A stretch of DNA of 64,000 bases from Theristus sp. LFF4_11 (lineage: Eukaryota > Nematoda > Chromadorea > Monhysterida > Xyalidae): assembly GCA_030248135.1 (NCBI GenBank), contig JASANC010001295.1:1-64000 (forward strand), written 5' to 3'. Shown in pieces: positions 43,349 to 54,797 of the stretch. Position 1 is the stretch's first letter, and each line of letters starts with the position of its first letter. Both the position numbers and the translations under genes were made by a program. Under the pieces are notes generated by a model. That model did no database searches. It had not been told where the DNA came from and was given only the letters and a program-made list of their open reading frames with translations.

Positions 43349-45263
43349 CAGTACCGTGGGCCCAAAAAAAATTTCGAGGGGGGGGGGTATGGTACCGTGG
43401 GGGGGGGGGTGCCGACCAAAAAGTGAGGGGGGGGGTCCAACCTATGGTAACGTGGGACCCCCCCCAGGGGGGTCCCATGGGGGGGGGGTGCATTTTTTCA
43501 AAATTTTCTGTGGGGGGGGGGTCCACCCCCCCCCCCCCCCATCAGTACCGTGGGCCCAAAAAAAATTTCGAGGGGGGGTATGGTACCGTGGGGGGGGTGC
43601 CGACCAAAAAGGTGAGGGGGGGTCCCAACTATGGTAAACGTGGGACCCCCCCATGGGGGTCCCATGGGGGGGGGTGCATTTTTTCAAAATTTTCTGTGGG
43701 GGGGGGGGGTCCACCCCCCCACCCCCCATGATAATTTTTCGCTTAAATTTTGAAGGAAAAACGCTAAATTTTGCTGCAAAATCGTTGAAATTACAATGAA
43801 GATGGTCAAGTTATCATATATTCAGCTTATATTATGGACTTTATAGACAAAAAAATCATGATTTTCGAAAAAAATTTTAGGGTGTGCAGAAAATTTTGGG
43901 GGGGGCGGGTGTCCGCCAGACAAAATTTCATGGGGGGGTGGGGGGGGGTCGGCCGGATTTTCGAGGGGGGGGTACGATGGGGGGTGCCCGGTTTTAGGGG
44001 GGGTGGCACGGTGCCCCCCCCCCCCCTCCCCCCCCCCACCCGCCGGTCTCGGGTGCTCGGGGGGGGGGGTACCCCCCCACCCCCCCTCGTCTTCGGTACT
44101 GCCCCCCATGATAATTTTTCGCTTAAATTTTGAAGGAAAAACGCTAAATTTTGCTGCAAAATCGTTGAAATTACAATGAAGATGGTCAAGTTATCATATA
44201 TTCAGCTTATATTATGGACTTTATAGACAAAAAATCATGATTTTCGAAAAAAATTTTAGGGTGTGCAGAAAATTTTGGGGGGGGGGTCTCCACCAGACAA
44301 AATTTCATGGGGGGTGTGGGGGTGTCGGCCAAATTTTCGAGGGGGGGGGGGGGTACGATGGGGGGGGGGGGGGGGCCCGGGTTAAGGGGGGGGTGGCACG
44401 GTGCCCCCCCCCCCCCCCCCCCCCCCACCCGACGGTCTCGGGTGCTCTGGGGGTGGGTGTACCCCCCCCCCCCCCCCCCCGCCTAGAGATGTAAGGGTCA
44501 AAAAAAAATTTTTTTTTTAATTTTTTTTTAAAAAAAAAAGTAAAAAAAATGAGCATTTTTTTTTTATTTTTTTTTATTAAAAATTTTTGAAATTTTTTCT
44601 TTAATGTGCCCTGAAAATGCCGTTTTTGGCATAATTTTTCGAAAGTTCAACAAAAATTTTCTTTGACTTTACCTTGTCACTTAGTCTTCAACGCTGCAGG
44701 TGGTATTCTGGATTGATTTATCGACTGTTTTCAGCCTTGGTGAGTGATGATCGACTCGCGCATTGAAGTACTTGAGCGTCGCAAAGGCTAGTTCAACAAA
44801 TTCCGATGTCGCTAAGGTGAGATAGAAGCAGAGAACTCACATTTACGCATCGTTTTTCAGGATCTCGAAAGGTGGAAATTGCACTGTCTGCCACTGCAAG
44901 CGTAACTTCGTTGGTTGCTCGTTGCTGTTTCGCCTCGTGTCGTCAGCGTGATCACACCGGTTTGTTGTGGAACTTGTTTCCATGTTATTTGAGGTGAATT
45001 GAGAGGCAAAACACGAGACGTGATGTCGTCGGTGGGAAAATGGGGTCGCCGAAACCAAGTCTGAAATTTTCACCCTCCTCCCATATGAGTGGGGGTCATA
45101 TGGTAAGTCGGTGGCTCCTCAGATGGTGATATTCGGACTCCCTGAAAAATTCTGAACAACTTTCATTTTTAAAAAAAAAATTAAAAAAAATTTTTTTTTT
45201 TTAAAAAGAAAAAAAATAGAAAATTTTTTTTTCTTGACATCTCTACCCCCGCCCACGGTACTG
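43349..45263. mobile_element. hAT-type element, family B, poly-G rich, nested in family A
   Basis: Ends CAGTACCGTGGGC…GCCCACGGTACTG with an exact 8-bp duplication ACTGCAAG (43341-43348 and 45264-45271). The interior is two ~195-bp tandem units beginning CAGTACCGTGGGCCC (43349 and 43544), then two ~375-bp units beginning ATGATAATTTTTCGC (43730, 44109). All are studded with G or C runs of 7-20. It carries family-A copy 4 inside. No transposase. Confidence 0.87.
44484..45245. mobile_element. hAT-type MITE, family A, copy 4 (innermost of nest)
   Basis: TAGAGATGT…ACATCTCTA ends with the 8-bp duplication CCCCCGCC (44476-44483 and 45246-45253). 762 bp. The sequence is nearly identical to copy 1 at 13832, which suggests a recent insertion. 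Confidence 0.87.
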
Positions 45264-45625
45264 ACTGCAAGCGTAACTTCGTTGGTTGCTCGTTGCTGTT
45301 TCGCCTCGTGTCGTCAGCATGATCACACCGGTTTGTTGTTGAACTTGTTTCCGTGTTATTTGAGGTGAATTGAGAGGCAAAACACGAGACGTGAATGTGA
45401 TGTCGTCGGCGGGAAAATGGGGTCGCCGAAACCAAGTCTGAAATTTTCACCCTCCTCCCATATGAGTGGGGGTCATATGGTAAGTCGGTGGCTCCTCAGA
45501 TGGTGATATTCGGACTCCCTGAAAAATTCTGAACAACTTTCATTTAAAAAAAAAATTTAAAAATTTTTTTTTTTTTAAAGAAAAAAAATAGAAAATTTTT
45601 TTTTCTTGACATCTCTAGGTGGACC

Positions 45626-46034
45626 CCCCACCCCCCCGCACTTTCGCTACTGACAACGACTCATTACAAGCAACCTCAGATCAAAAATCAAAAAAATCAC
45701 TTTTAAGAATGTATACAAATCGATCCCCTTTACTAGGGGTCGAGCCCGATTTTTGGCGAATCCGAGGGGGGGGGGTCCGCCCAAATTTGGGGGGGGTTGT
45801 CCCGGGTGGGGGGGGGGCGACTTGGTTGGGGGGGGGGGCTCCCGAGCGAGACCGAAAATTCTAGGGGGGGGGGGCGTCCGAGCGAGACCGAAAATTCAAG
45901 GGGGGGGGTCGGACCAAAATTTTTTCTTGACGATGACATTGTCTGGGCAAAAAATGGCTAGTAGGGGTCGATTTGGTTGGGGGGGGTGGGTTCCCGAGTG
46001 AGACCGAAAATTCTAGGGGGGGGGGGGTCGAACC
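45626..46034. repeat. Poly-G interspersed repeat
   Basis: GAGCGAGACCGAAAATTC followed by a G run occurs three times. CGACTTGGTTGGGG and CGATTTGGTTGGGG occur as well. It corresponds to the inverted C-rich repeat at 13.03-13.6 kb and supplies the empty site for the family-D MITE at 13107. Confidence 0.8.
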
Positions 46035-46277
46035 AAAAGTTGTTGAATAAAAGTGCTAGAAACCACAGCATCCAGTCAAGGCCTCTCTCTAGTCTCTAGT
46101 CATACATTTTGCTTTGATTTTCGTTCGGGTCGGGACATCTGAAAGCTGCACGAACGAGACACGCTGCACGGGTGAGACTTGATATTGAAGTACAGTATTG
46201 AAAACATTGACGTACTTTTTTTTGTGGTGGTAAATGTATAACAAAGTGGTACGTATGCAAAAAACATACAATATATA

Positions 46278-46725
46278 CCGTATTACCTCTAATAAACCTC
46301 CATGGGGGTTTATTTCTTCAGCGACTTCTGGGGGTGGGGGTTTATTTTGGGGGGGGGGCTTTATTTTGGGGGGGTTTATTTGGAAACCATTTTTAGGGGT
46401 GGGCAAAATGGCAAAAATACCTTCCATGGCAGGAAGGAAGTCGCAGAAACTTCTACTCTACATAGAAATTTCCTTTTACAACAGCCTTTTGTAATGAAAT
46501 TACCATTAACTCATCCATTTGGGGCCTTTGGTAGCACAATTTCATCATTTTCACTGCAACCAGCCACTGAATTCGCTGGGTATGTGTTTCAAACAGGTTT
46601 CAATAATCCCCCATGGGGGATTATTTTGGGGGGGGGATTATTTGGAAACTTGTCGAGAGGGTGGGGGTTTATTTTTTGGGGGGGGTTTAATTTTGGGGGG
46701 GGGGGTTTAATAGAGGTAATACGGG
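46278..46725. mobile_element. Inverted-repeat element with CCGTATTACCTCTA ends
   Basis: CCGTATTACCTCTAATAAAC at the left is inverted as GTTTAATAGAGGTAATACGG at the right. The interior has CCATGGGGGTTTATT and CCATGGGGGATTATT beside runs of G. No target duplication was recognised. A short relative lies at 12030-12132. Confidence 0.75.
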
Positions 46726-46799
46726 TAATTGAGATACAAACATGCATATAATATAGATACCTACAAATGAGAGAAATACAAGAGAAAATGTCTCCATCG

Positions 46800-47562
46800 A
46801 AAGTCAAAATCAAAGGGGGGGGGGTGGTCAGACGGTCAGGATTTGGTAGGGGGGGGGGGTTGGAAGGTCGAAATCTGGGAGGGGGGGTCTGGCCCAGTAG
46901 CGAAAGTGCGGGGGGGGGGGGGGTCCACCCCCCCTCAGCCGAAAATCCTGCCCGTGCACGGGCAGATACCCATGTACCCCCCCCCCCCCCCTTTACCTCG
47001 ACACGGGTACTACACTCCCCCCCACCCCCTCCGCGAGAAAACACGGGATCGCACCCCCTCACGGTGGTCAATCTCATCTCAATTTTTTTCCAAAAATACC
47101 GTAATTTTTGCATTTTTCTTGACGTTTGTGTCTGTCCCTGCATAGATTTTGTTGTTTCTGACCAAACAAGCAGCTTGTTTGCACAAAATATTCTGTATTT
47201 TACAAGAATTTCTGTGTTTTTCTAAGGCAAAAATTTGGTATTACCCGTGCGATCCCGTGCACCCCCCCCCCTCACGAAATTTTTCTGCCAGTGCACCCCC
47301 CTCAGGAAAATTTGCTGCCCGTGCACCCCCCCTGACCGAGAAGGCACCTGACCCCCCCCCTCTAAAATTAGGCAAACACCCCCCCTCACCCGAGGTCCCG
47401 CTTTCGCTACTGGTCTGGCCCCCCCAAATTCGAGAGGGGGGGGGGGGTATTTTGACCAAAATTTGGGGGGGGGGTTTGCCCGGGTGGGGGGGTGTCGACT
47501 TGGTTGGGGGGGGGGTACCCCCCCCCCCCACCCCCGTCCCCATCTCGACCCCTGCCCCTACC
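46800..47562. repeat. Poly-G/poly-C interspersed repeat with empty sites for two MITE insertions
   Basis: CAGTAGCGAAAGTGCGGGG (46907) is followed by CCGAAAATCCTGCCCGTGCA and ACACGGGATCGCACCCCCTC (47041). Then CAAGCAGCTTGTTTGCAC (47165) and the CACCCCCC ladder follow, ending CTCACCCGAGGTCCCGC (47388). The joins at 47047-47055 and 47388-47396 are uninterrupted where copies elsewhere hold a family-D (60971) or family-A (13832) insertion. Confidence 0.8.
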
Positions 47563-48283
47563 TAGAGATGTCAAAAGAAAAAAATCCCTATTTTTTTTAA
47601 TTTTTTTTAAATTTTTTTTTAATCAAAGTTGTTCAGAATTTTTCAGGGAGTCCGAATATCACCATCTGAGAAGCCACCGACTTACCATATGACCCCCACT
47701 CATATGGGAGGAGGGTGAAAATTTCAGCCTTGGTTTCGGCGACCCCATTTTCCCACCGACGACATCACGTCTCGTGTTTTGCCTCTCAATTCACCTCAAA
47801 TAACACGGAAACAAGTTCAACAACAAACCGGTGTGATCATGCTGACGACACGAGGCGAAACAGCAACCAGACGAAGTTACGCTTGCAGTGGCAGACAGTG
47901 CAATTTCGACCTTTCGAGATCCTGAAAAACGATGCATAAATGTGAGTTCTCTGCTTCTATCTCACCTTAGCGGCATCGGAATTTGTTGAACTAGCCTTTG
48001 CGACGCTCAAGTACTTCAATGCGCGAGTCGATCATCACTCACCAAAGCTGAAAACAGTCGATAAATCGATCCAGAATACCACCACCTGCAGCGTTGAAGA
48101 CTAAGTGACAAGGTAAAGTCAAAGAAAATTTTTGTTGAACTTTCGAAAAATTATGCCAAAAAACGGCATTTTCAGGGCACATTAAAGAAAAAATTTAAAA
48201 AATTAAAAAAAAATTAAAAAAATGCTCATTTTTTTACTTTAAAAAAAAATAATAAAAATTTTTTTTTGACCGTTACATCTCTA
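47563..48283. mobile_element. hAT-type MITE, family A, copy 5 (opposite orientation)
   Basis: TAGAGATGTCAAAAG…GACCGTTACATCTCTA with an exact 8-bp duplication CCCCTACC (47555-47562 and 48284-48291). 721 bp. The interior is the reverse complement of copies 1-4. Confidence 0.87.
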
Positions 48284-48291
48284 CCCCTACC

Positions 48292-48835
48292 CTTCGCTTT
48301 TCCCCTCCCTCCTCCCCACCAAACCACCGGAATTTGGTACCTTCGGGTAAGGTTTCTGGATCTTTAATCGGTGGTGCTTAGTCATCCATCGGTTTTTTAT
48401 TGCCTCTGCTGAATGGGCCGTCTTTGACTTGGTGCACTTGAATTTTTTCTCACTCAATGATTTTGTTACTTCAGTGAAAAAAGGTGTGATTTGCTTCAGT
48501 CATGATAATGTTTTATTTGTTAAGCAAGTCTCGTCTCTAGTGCGCCTAATCTTTTGTGTTTCTGGTACGTCTCAAGTTCTGAACGGTTTTGTGTTTTCAA
48601 TTGTTTTTTTTTGGAATCGCATCGATCATGGAACTACTTATCCACTGATAAAAACGACAAAAAGCTGCTAATTCCACGCTACTAAGTTCACGGTAGAATT
48701 TTTCACTGTCTTCCATCCATCCAACAGGTGAAGTGTGAACTCATTTTTGGTAATGAAATTTTAAATGTCGTTCCTTCCAAAGCTACATGCCTCCACACTT
48801 TTTCCATACTTTACGTTATATTTTCCGCGGCATGC
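48292..48835. other. SINE tail fragment and unassigned sequence
   Basis: At ~48329-48385 there is GGAATTTGGTACCTTCGGGT…AATCGGTGG, matching the body end of the SINE at 15908. I see no gene in the remainder. Confidence 0.5.
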
Positions 48836-49508
48836 GGTCGATCCGGTACCGGTCGATCCGGTACGGTCGATCCGGTACCGGTCGATCCGGTACCAATTGA
48901 AATTTTCAACTGTTTTAGCATTCAATTCAATTTGTTTCTGATTTGTTTTCCATTTTTCTTCGTTTCTCTCATTTTATCTGATGTCTGAAACATTTTACCG
49001 CAGGTTTTTTTGCTGGAAATATGAAAATAAAAACAACAGACATTTTTCCTCAACTGCAAAAGAGAACCGAATCAGTCTTCATATTTTTATTTTGTTCTCC
49101 TTTTCTTGCTGAGCTGATAATTTTGCAAATTTTCACCATCTTGGAGCTTTATTCTTCTGGAAAATAGTTCAGAAAATAAAAAAAACATATGGTACACTTG
49201 TTTTGCTTTTTTCAGAATCAGATTACGATTCCCAAAACCAACCAAGTGTCGCAAGTCGTCGTCATCTCATATCGTATCATCAACAATCGTATCAACAATC
49301 AACCAAAGAAAAATCGAAAACATAACGAATTGAACGCTAAAAACCCGTAAAACAGCTGAAAATTTTAATTGGTACCGGATCGACCGAGTACCGGATCGAC
49401 CTGGTACCGGATCGACCGCCCTAGAAAATTGCCAGGTACCGGATCGACCGGTACCGGATCGACCGGTACCGGATCGACCGTACCGGATCGACCGGTACCG
49501 GATCGACC
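48836..49508. mobile_element. Inverted-repeat element with (GGTCGATCCGGTACC)n ends
   Basis: The left end has four copies of GGTCGATCCGGTACC. The right end has about eight inverted copies, some shortened. Inside the arrays the inverted repeat continues for ~50 bp (ACCAATTGAAATTTTCAACT against its counterpart). 673 bp, non-coding. No clear duplication. Its design parallels the family-I and GGCCCA elements. Confidence 0.8.
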
Positions 49509-50044
49509 TACAGCCATTTCCGCGCATTGTGAAACACCAGCATGAAACATCGAAAAAGTATGCACGAAGCTGTGGGACTTAGTTTAGTAGTGGATGAATA
49601 AAACAGCAACGCAACTATGAACAACCGAGTTCAGTTGTTGAAAAGGTAGTAAAAAGTTGAAGTAGTGCAGTAGTAAATTCAGTAGTAACAGTCTCTCTGT
49701 AGTATAACAAGCAGAGAATAGAACGTTTTTTGTTGGTCAGAAACTTCTCGTTAAAAGAGGACCATATAGACGTACGGCGAAACTCCACTGTTCATAAACA
49801 AATTCGATCATGATTTACAAACGCCGCTAACCTTTGTTTATAATAACTTGTGCAGTTTTTATCCACGTCGCACATGATGCCGTTAACTTGCGGTCACACG
49901 AAATTTGACACCGACGCCATTCTGTTGTTTTGCGGTTCACTGTTTTTTTTTACTCATTTCCAAATAACAAAACTTCGACCGGACCAAACGCATTTTTATA
50001 AGTGAGGTCCCATAAATGCTCATGTACTGTTCTAAAACTACAAC
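49509..50044. other. Sequence upstream of the membrane-protein gene
   Basis: No gene or repeat is identified. No clear TATA box is seen. The start codon at 50045 follows AAACTACAAC. Confidence 0.35.
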
Positions 50045-53000
50045 ATGGATTACATCGACCTCGACAACCCTAAAGATATTGCAGACGTCGTCTTGGGAGT
50101 ACTTTCTTTGATTTCGTTCATTGTCGCGCTTTGCGCGTACTGTTGGATTTTGTGCGTTTACAGAACCTGTAACACCACCGCTTGGTTCCTTGTAAACTGC
50201 TCCATAGCGGAAATGGCTCGCTGTGCCAGCGTTGTTGTCCGGGTAACTACTTTCTTCAAGTGCTTATATTACGCAAAAAAGGCTAAAAGCTAAGCTACAC
50301 ATCCTAAGATGAAGCGATTTTCAGCCTATTCCCAGGCAAGGCAACATTTCCACGCTTCGTTTATTTTTAATAAATGCGGCATGCCCACGCAGACCACCCA
50401 TGCTAAGCGTAAATTGTGGTTTTTGGGTAATTAATTACCTTTGGTGATGAAGGCAAGGCATTTGAAAAATGTCGAAATGTGTAGTGCAATAAAATTTAAT
50501 TCTGATGCTTTTCCTTTTCAGACAATTGTCGCCAGATACTTGAGAGCTGATGGCGGAAACACGGATCTACAGACCAGTTTCGCTGCATTTGAAGTGTGTT
50601 TTTTCATCGTCACCATTTTTGTTGTCGTCTTCATCGGCTAAAATATATGTTGCTTTGCTGTCATCTTCAGTCGTGTGCAACAGCCAGCAAAGAATTGGTG
50701 GCACTGTTTGCGTTTCTCACCGTCTGGCAACGATTGAATGTGCGAGCTCTGCCGATTTCACTGTTCTACATTCTCATCGGGTGTGTGCGTGTATGACTTC
50801 TTTTTTCAAACGTGTCCCACTGAAATGACGTCATGTGCCGCCAAACAGTGCTGCCGTTCACAGCAAACCAGACTTTCCATTTAGCCGATTTCTTCCCGTA
50901 AACAAATGGTGAATGTCGAATCAGTCACACCAAACTGACATTTTAGTGCCTGTACTTTGACAAACGGGCGTTTTTAAAGCAAATGACGTCGTTTTAGTCC
51001 GGACACATTTGAATAAATCCACAATAGTTGAAGAAACTGGTTTTAATCCTTGAAAAACATTTTCGCCTATTAACTTTTTTTATTAAACGTGTCGTAATAT
51101 GCATTTGAAGGCACAGATGCTTTATCTAAATGCTGATTCAGATTCAGATATGTTTGTGCAGAAGCAGATGTATTGGAGAAATGCAGTAATTGCTTCACAT
51201 GCAAAATTCCGCTCAGAAAATGGAATCCGAGTCCCCTGAATAAGGCCGGGTCACTCAGGCTATTCTGAATTACCACATAGTACATACAGATTGAAACTGG
51301 TTTCCTTTCACGTCCACAAACGCATTGAGTCGCAGGTCTTGAAGAAAAGATAATATTTACACGAATAACACTGTTGACAGCAGAAGAATAAAACGGCGCC
51401 GCTTCGATAAAACTCTGTTGACGTACAATAGCCGGGCATGGGTAATTATGCAGTAAGTCACGTGACACTGGATTAACTGGGTTACAAAAGAAATAACAAC
51501 CAATCAACACACAGAACCTGACAAACACACACCATTCAGACACGGCCACAATTACCAATCAGAAACGAGTAGTCAAGTGTCTGCACACACACACCCTGTT
51601 ATACGCAGTCACGCCGCACACTCTCACCCTGCACGAAAAAGGAGAACGGTGCAAGGAGGCATGAGGCTGAAGTACAGGGTGAGCCAAAAAAAAGGTTCCA
51701 ATTCTAAAATGCTCTCACTGGCTTGTGCTGAGTTGTTTCGAGCTGAAAATTGGAACACTATTAGAAAACATTTGGAGGTTTTTCTGACCAAATTTTTGTC
51801 ATGGTATGTTGCCCCTATCACTCACTACAGCAAAATATCCGGAAAATATGAAAAATCGACAAATGTTGTAAAATGCAGAGGGTTGATTTAACTGTAACAA
51901 AGATCAAAAGAATGAACGTTGGTGACAGCCCGAATGTTCACAACACAAAAAAGATGAAAAAAGCAATATGAGTTTAAAGCAGCTTAGAAATGCCGAATGC
52001 TGAGTTGCATTTGAAAAGTTTTTGATCACTCCAATGTTTCACTTCAAGTCTGAGTGTGCGTAAGCGGTTCTGCTCAGAACAGATGCGAATTTATCTTTTC
52101 AAATCAAAATTGTTTTTTTTCCTTTTTTAATACACAAAATTTGCCACTCTGATATTTTTTACCATAGCAGACTGGTTGTTTTTCTGCAGTGAGAGATGCA
52201 CTTCCATTTTCAGTCTTTGCTGCCATCATGGTTAAGTGGACGGCAGAGCAGCGAGTCTGGTCTGCCAATTGGTGGGAACATGCGAATAACTTTTCCACAG
52301 TGGTTCGGCAATGTTGTAAAAGATTCAATTTGACACCGCGTGACGATACATCAGTTCGGAAGATCGTTTATGAGCAACGATAAACAGTGAGATTATGGAT
52401 GAACAGTGTTTTTTTTGTCAAAAATTGCTATTTTTTGAAAATTACACTGTAAAAATGAACTTACGTGTAAGCCAAAAAAATTTTTGATCACAAAAAACTC
52501 CCAAAGTGTTCTAACAAGTGTTCCAAATTTTAAAACACGAGGTCCCTTTGTTACAGCTAAATCAACCCTCTGCATTTCACAACATTTGTCGATTTTTCAT
52601 GTTTTCCAGATATTCTTCTGTAGTGAGTGATAGGCGCAACATACCATAACAAAAATGTGGTCAGAAAAACCTCCAAATGTTTTCTAATAGTGTTCCAATT
52701 TTCAGCTCGAAACACCTTAGCACAAACCAGTGAGAGCATTTTAGAATTGGAACCTTTTTTTGGCTCACTCTGTATTTTTGGGCATTACATGTCTGCATGA
52801 AGATAATCTGCTTCTGCTGAATCTGCACTTTAATTTCTGCGGCTTTCAATAATAGTAGTGGCGATTCTTGAAAGTGTGTCAATTGCTTTAATTAAACGTT
52901 CTAGTTTCACCATTTGGATTCTCGTGATTTCGTGGCACTGCGTCGTGTGGTGGCTGATGAAAATTCTGTTGAACGACGTCTTTTCGAAAGAGGAAGTCGA

Positions 53001-53760
53001 CTATGAAGAGGCCTTCAAATGGATCCGATATGGGTACATCATGAAGAACGCCCTGCAAGGCGTCCTCATCGTGTTTGGTGTAGCGACCGTCTGCGAATTC
53101 ATTTGCTCTGTGGTTCGTACTTCGTATACCGTACTCCAATGTTTTCAAGTCATTTCAGTCCAACACGAATACTACAACACACACGTTGCCGCGTTCATGG
53201 CACACTGCCATATGTCTATTTTCGTTATTTTTTTGAGTGACAAAAAGACTCGCCACGTACTCGTTCAAGTAAAAAAGGAATGCCAAATGCATGAGTCGAT
53301 TGCACAAAAAACGCAAGAGGAAATGCCAAAGCCGCTAAATTTTCGGCAATCCTTTTGGTTTTCCACAAAACTTGGAAACAAAGTTTGAACAATGTCACAG
53401 CACCCCGTGTCGCGAACACGACGATGAATACTAACTCAATAACCGCATAACTAAAATTGTAATTCATCCATTGAATTTTAGTGTCGTCGGCGAATGAATT
53501 GCGATCCAGTGACATTTGTCGCCACGATCGGTCTTCTCATCTCAATTGTCGTGCAATTCGTGGACGTTTCAGTGACATTGTTGCACATGTACAATGTGCT
53601 AAGAATCCGAGGATATCACATTCCCTTGGCTTGGGCGATTGATGCAACTGAGGCTGCCCTACCGCTGTTCTTCGTGTGCTTGCTGAGGCTCGGTCGCGCT
53701 GCAAATGTGACCGTGTTATCGTTTGATCATTATCTTGATCACAAGACCGATGAATTTTAG
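50045..53760 (+). CDS. Multi-pass membrane protein of unknown family (6 predicted exons)
   Basis: Phase-consistent exons: 50045-50242, 50522-50593, 50671-50780, 52905-53116, 53159-53382, 53482-53760, giving 364 codons plus TAG. The start MDYIDLDNPKDIAD precedes a strong helix (VLGVLSLISFIVALCAYCWI). Further helices occur in exon 3 (LVALFAFLTVW and PISLFYILIG), exon 4 (FTIWILVISWHCVVWWLMKI and LQGVLIVFGVATVCEFI), exon 5 (CHMSIFVIFL) and exon 6 (TFVATIGLLISIVVQFV and TEAALPLFFVCLL). That makes seven or eight, so a 7TM receptor-like or transporter-like protein is possible. I find no signature that names it. A 42-bp intron 4 is divisible by 3 and lacks stops, so it may be retained. Exons 5 and 6 are the least certain joins. 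Intron 3 carries a Tc1/mariner-type element. Confidence 0.68.
50781..51672. other. Intron sequence with dispersed repeat
   Basis: The first ~150 bp is the inverted counterpart of 10655-10765. The remainder, including an open frame on the minus strand at 51070-51558, shows no family resemblance and no splice support. Confidence 0.4.
51673..52774 (+). mobile_element. Tc1/mariner-type element, long inverted repeats, internally deleted
   Basis: It begins TACAGGGTGAGCC and ends GGCTCACTCTGTA, with TA at both edges as expected for TA-target elements. The inverted repeats are ~225 bp long (51673-51900 and 52548-52774), about 85-90% alike by eye. Between them only a transposase N-terminal fragment survives (52228-52383). 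It lies in an intron of the membrane-protein gene. Confidence 0.85.
52228..52383 (+). pseudogene. Tc1/mariner transposase N-terminal HTH fragment
   Basis: It starts ATG (MVKWTAEQRVWSANWW) and resembles the N-terminal helix-turn-helix of IS630/Tc1/mariner transposases: a Thr-x-Glu-Gln-Arg start, then VVRQCCKRFNL, then a Thr-Ser-Val-Arg-Lys-Ile helix. It stops after 51 codons and lacks the DDE/D catalytic domain. Confidence 0.7.
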
Positions 53761-54790
53761 TATTGTGATCGACACTTTTCAGATACAAAATTTGCCGTAC
53801 CCAAATTAAATCAACATTCACAAATAAATTGGTAATTAAAAATTTTTAAATTTTTAAAATAAGTGTCAATAACCGGCGTTCAGTGTCCTTAACTTTTTAC
53901 TGGTATTATTGAACAAAATTATGCACAAAATATATGTATTGTTCCTTCTCACACAGAACGTCCAACGAAACAAACTGGAAATAAACTTTTTATTGTTCGA
54001 CCATTTTTGCTCGAAATTTTGCTCTGTTATTTTTGTTGCTTTTCAACGATTTAAAAAAAAACTATCTTAGCTGCAATCTATGTTACAATAATTTCAAAAT
54101 TTTACCTGACTGCCCTCCCCATATAATTTTACATGCCCCCGTGCGGCGCCCTCCCCCCAATTTTGCAGCGACTTTATCTGTCTGGAAAACTTGCTCCACC
54201 TCCAGCTATCTTTCATGCCGGTCGCCGCCCCCTCTAACAGTTCAACTCCAGCCAGCTCTGGAACAACTATTGTATTGACTTACTTGACTTAGTTCGTCGA
54301 TCCGCGTAGCGCGGCTCCCGCTGTTCGGGCCTCGACGCCGTTCACCACCACTATTGTATGTTTGACATTATCTTGTAAACCGTCAGGTCAGCAATCGATC
54401 TTGGACGTACGGCTTCATATTTAAAAGTACATGTGCGGTGAAGGGGTCCTCTTCCTCGAATCGATTTTGGACCGTTTTACCGAAATTGAAAAAAAAATTA
54501 AAGAAATTAAAAAAAAAAATGAGAATTGTTCTTTTTCAAATAACCCCCCCCCCCAATGAAACGAAATCTTCGTGATGCATCATGTGCATGTGCATGTTGT
54601 AGCTGTACCCCTGCCTGCCCGATAACACTGCAAAAAATGGAAAGAAAAAATGCAAAAATTAAATTGATTATTTCATTTTCATTTTTCACCTTATCACAAA
54701 GTCTTGGCTTAACATAGGGTTGTTAAAAAAACAAAAATCGTCATTTTTGTTGTTTTTTAAACAGGAGTCGAGATGGGGGGAGGGGAGATT
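53761..54790. other. Intergenic repeats
   Basis: ~54128-54275 matches the C-rich repeat just upstream of SEC63 (TCTGGAAAAC/TTTGCT … AGCTCTGGAACAAC). ~54560-54710 is an AAGCCAAGCC-family copy in reverse. 54716-54765 is a family-C terminus (TAGGGTTGTTAAAAAAAC). No gene. Confidence 0.5.
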
Positions 54791-54797
54791 CTGTATA

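Larger units (their letters stand above)
42941..45617. mobile_element. hAT-type MITE, family A, copy 3 (outermost of a three-level nest)
   Basis: TAGAGATGT…ACATCTCTA ends with an exact 8-bp duplication GGTGGACC (42933-42940 and 45618-45625). Its sequence is interrupted after CTGCCACTGCAAG by element B (43349-45263) and resumes at CGTAACTTCGTTGG. A likely empty site (GGTGGACCCCCC…GCACTTTCGCTACTG) exists inverted at ~46905-46930. Confidence 0.88.

Noticed and set aside
43293..44556. Gly- and Pro-rich proteins on both strands
   Set aside because: Products of poly-G/poly-C runs inside element B; reading frame depends on homopolymer length.
51070..51558. 162-codon minus-strand gene
   Set aside because: No recognisable family, no splice or promoter support, and it lies within an intron of the plus-strand gene.
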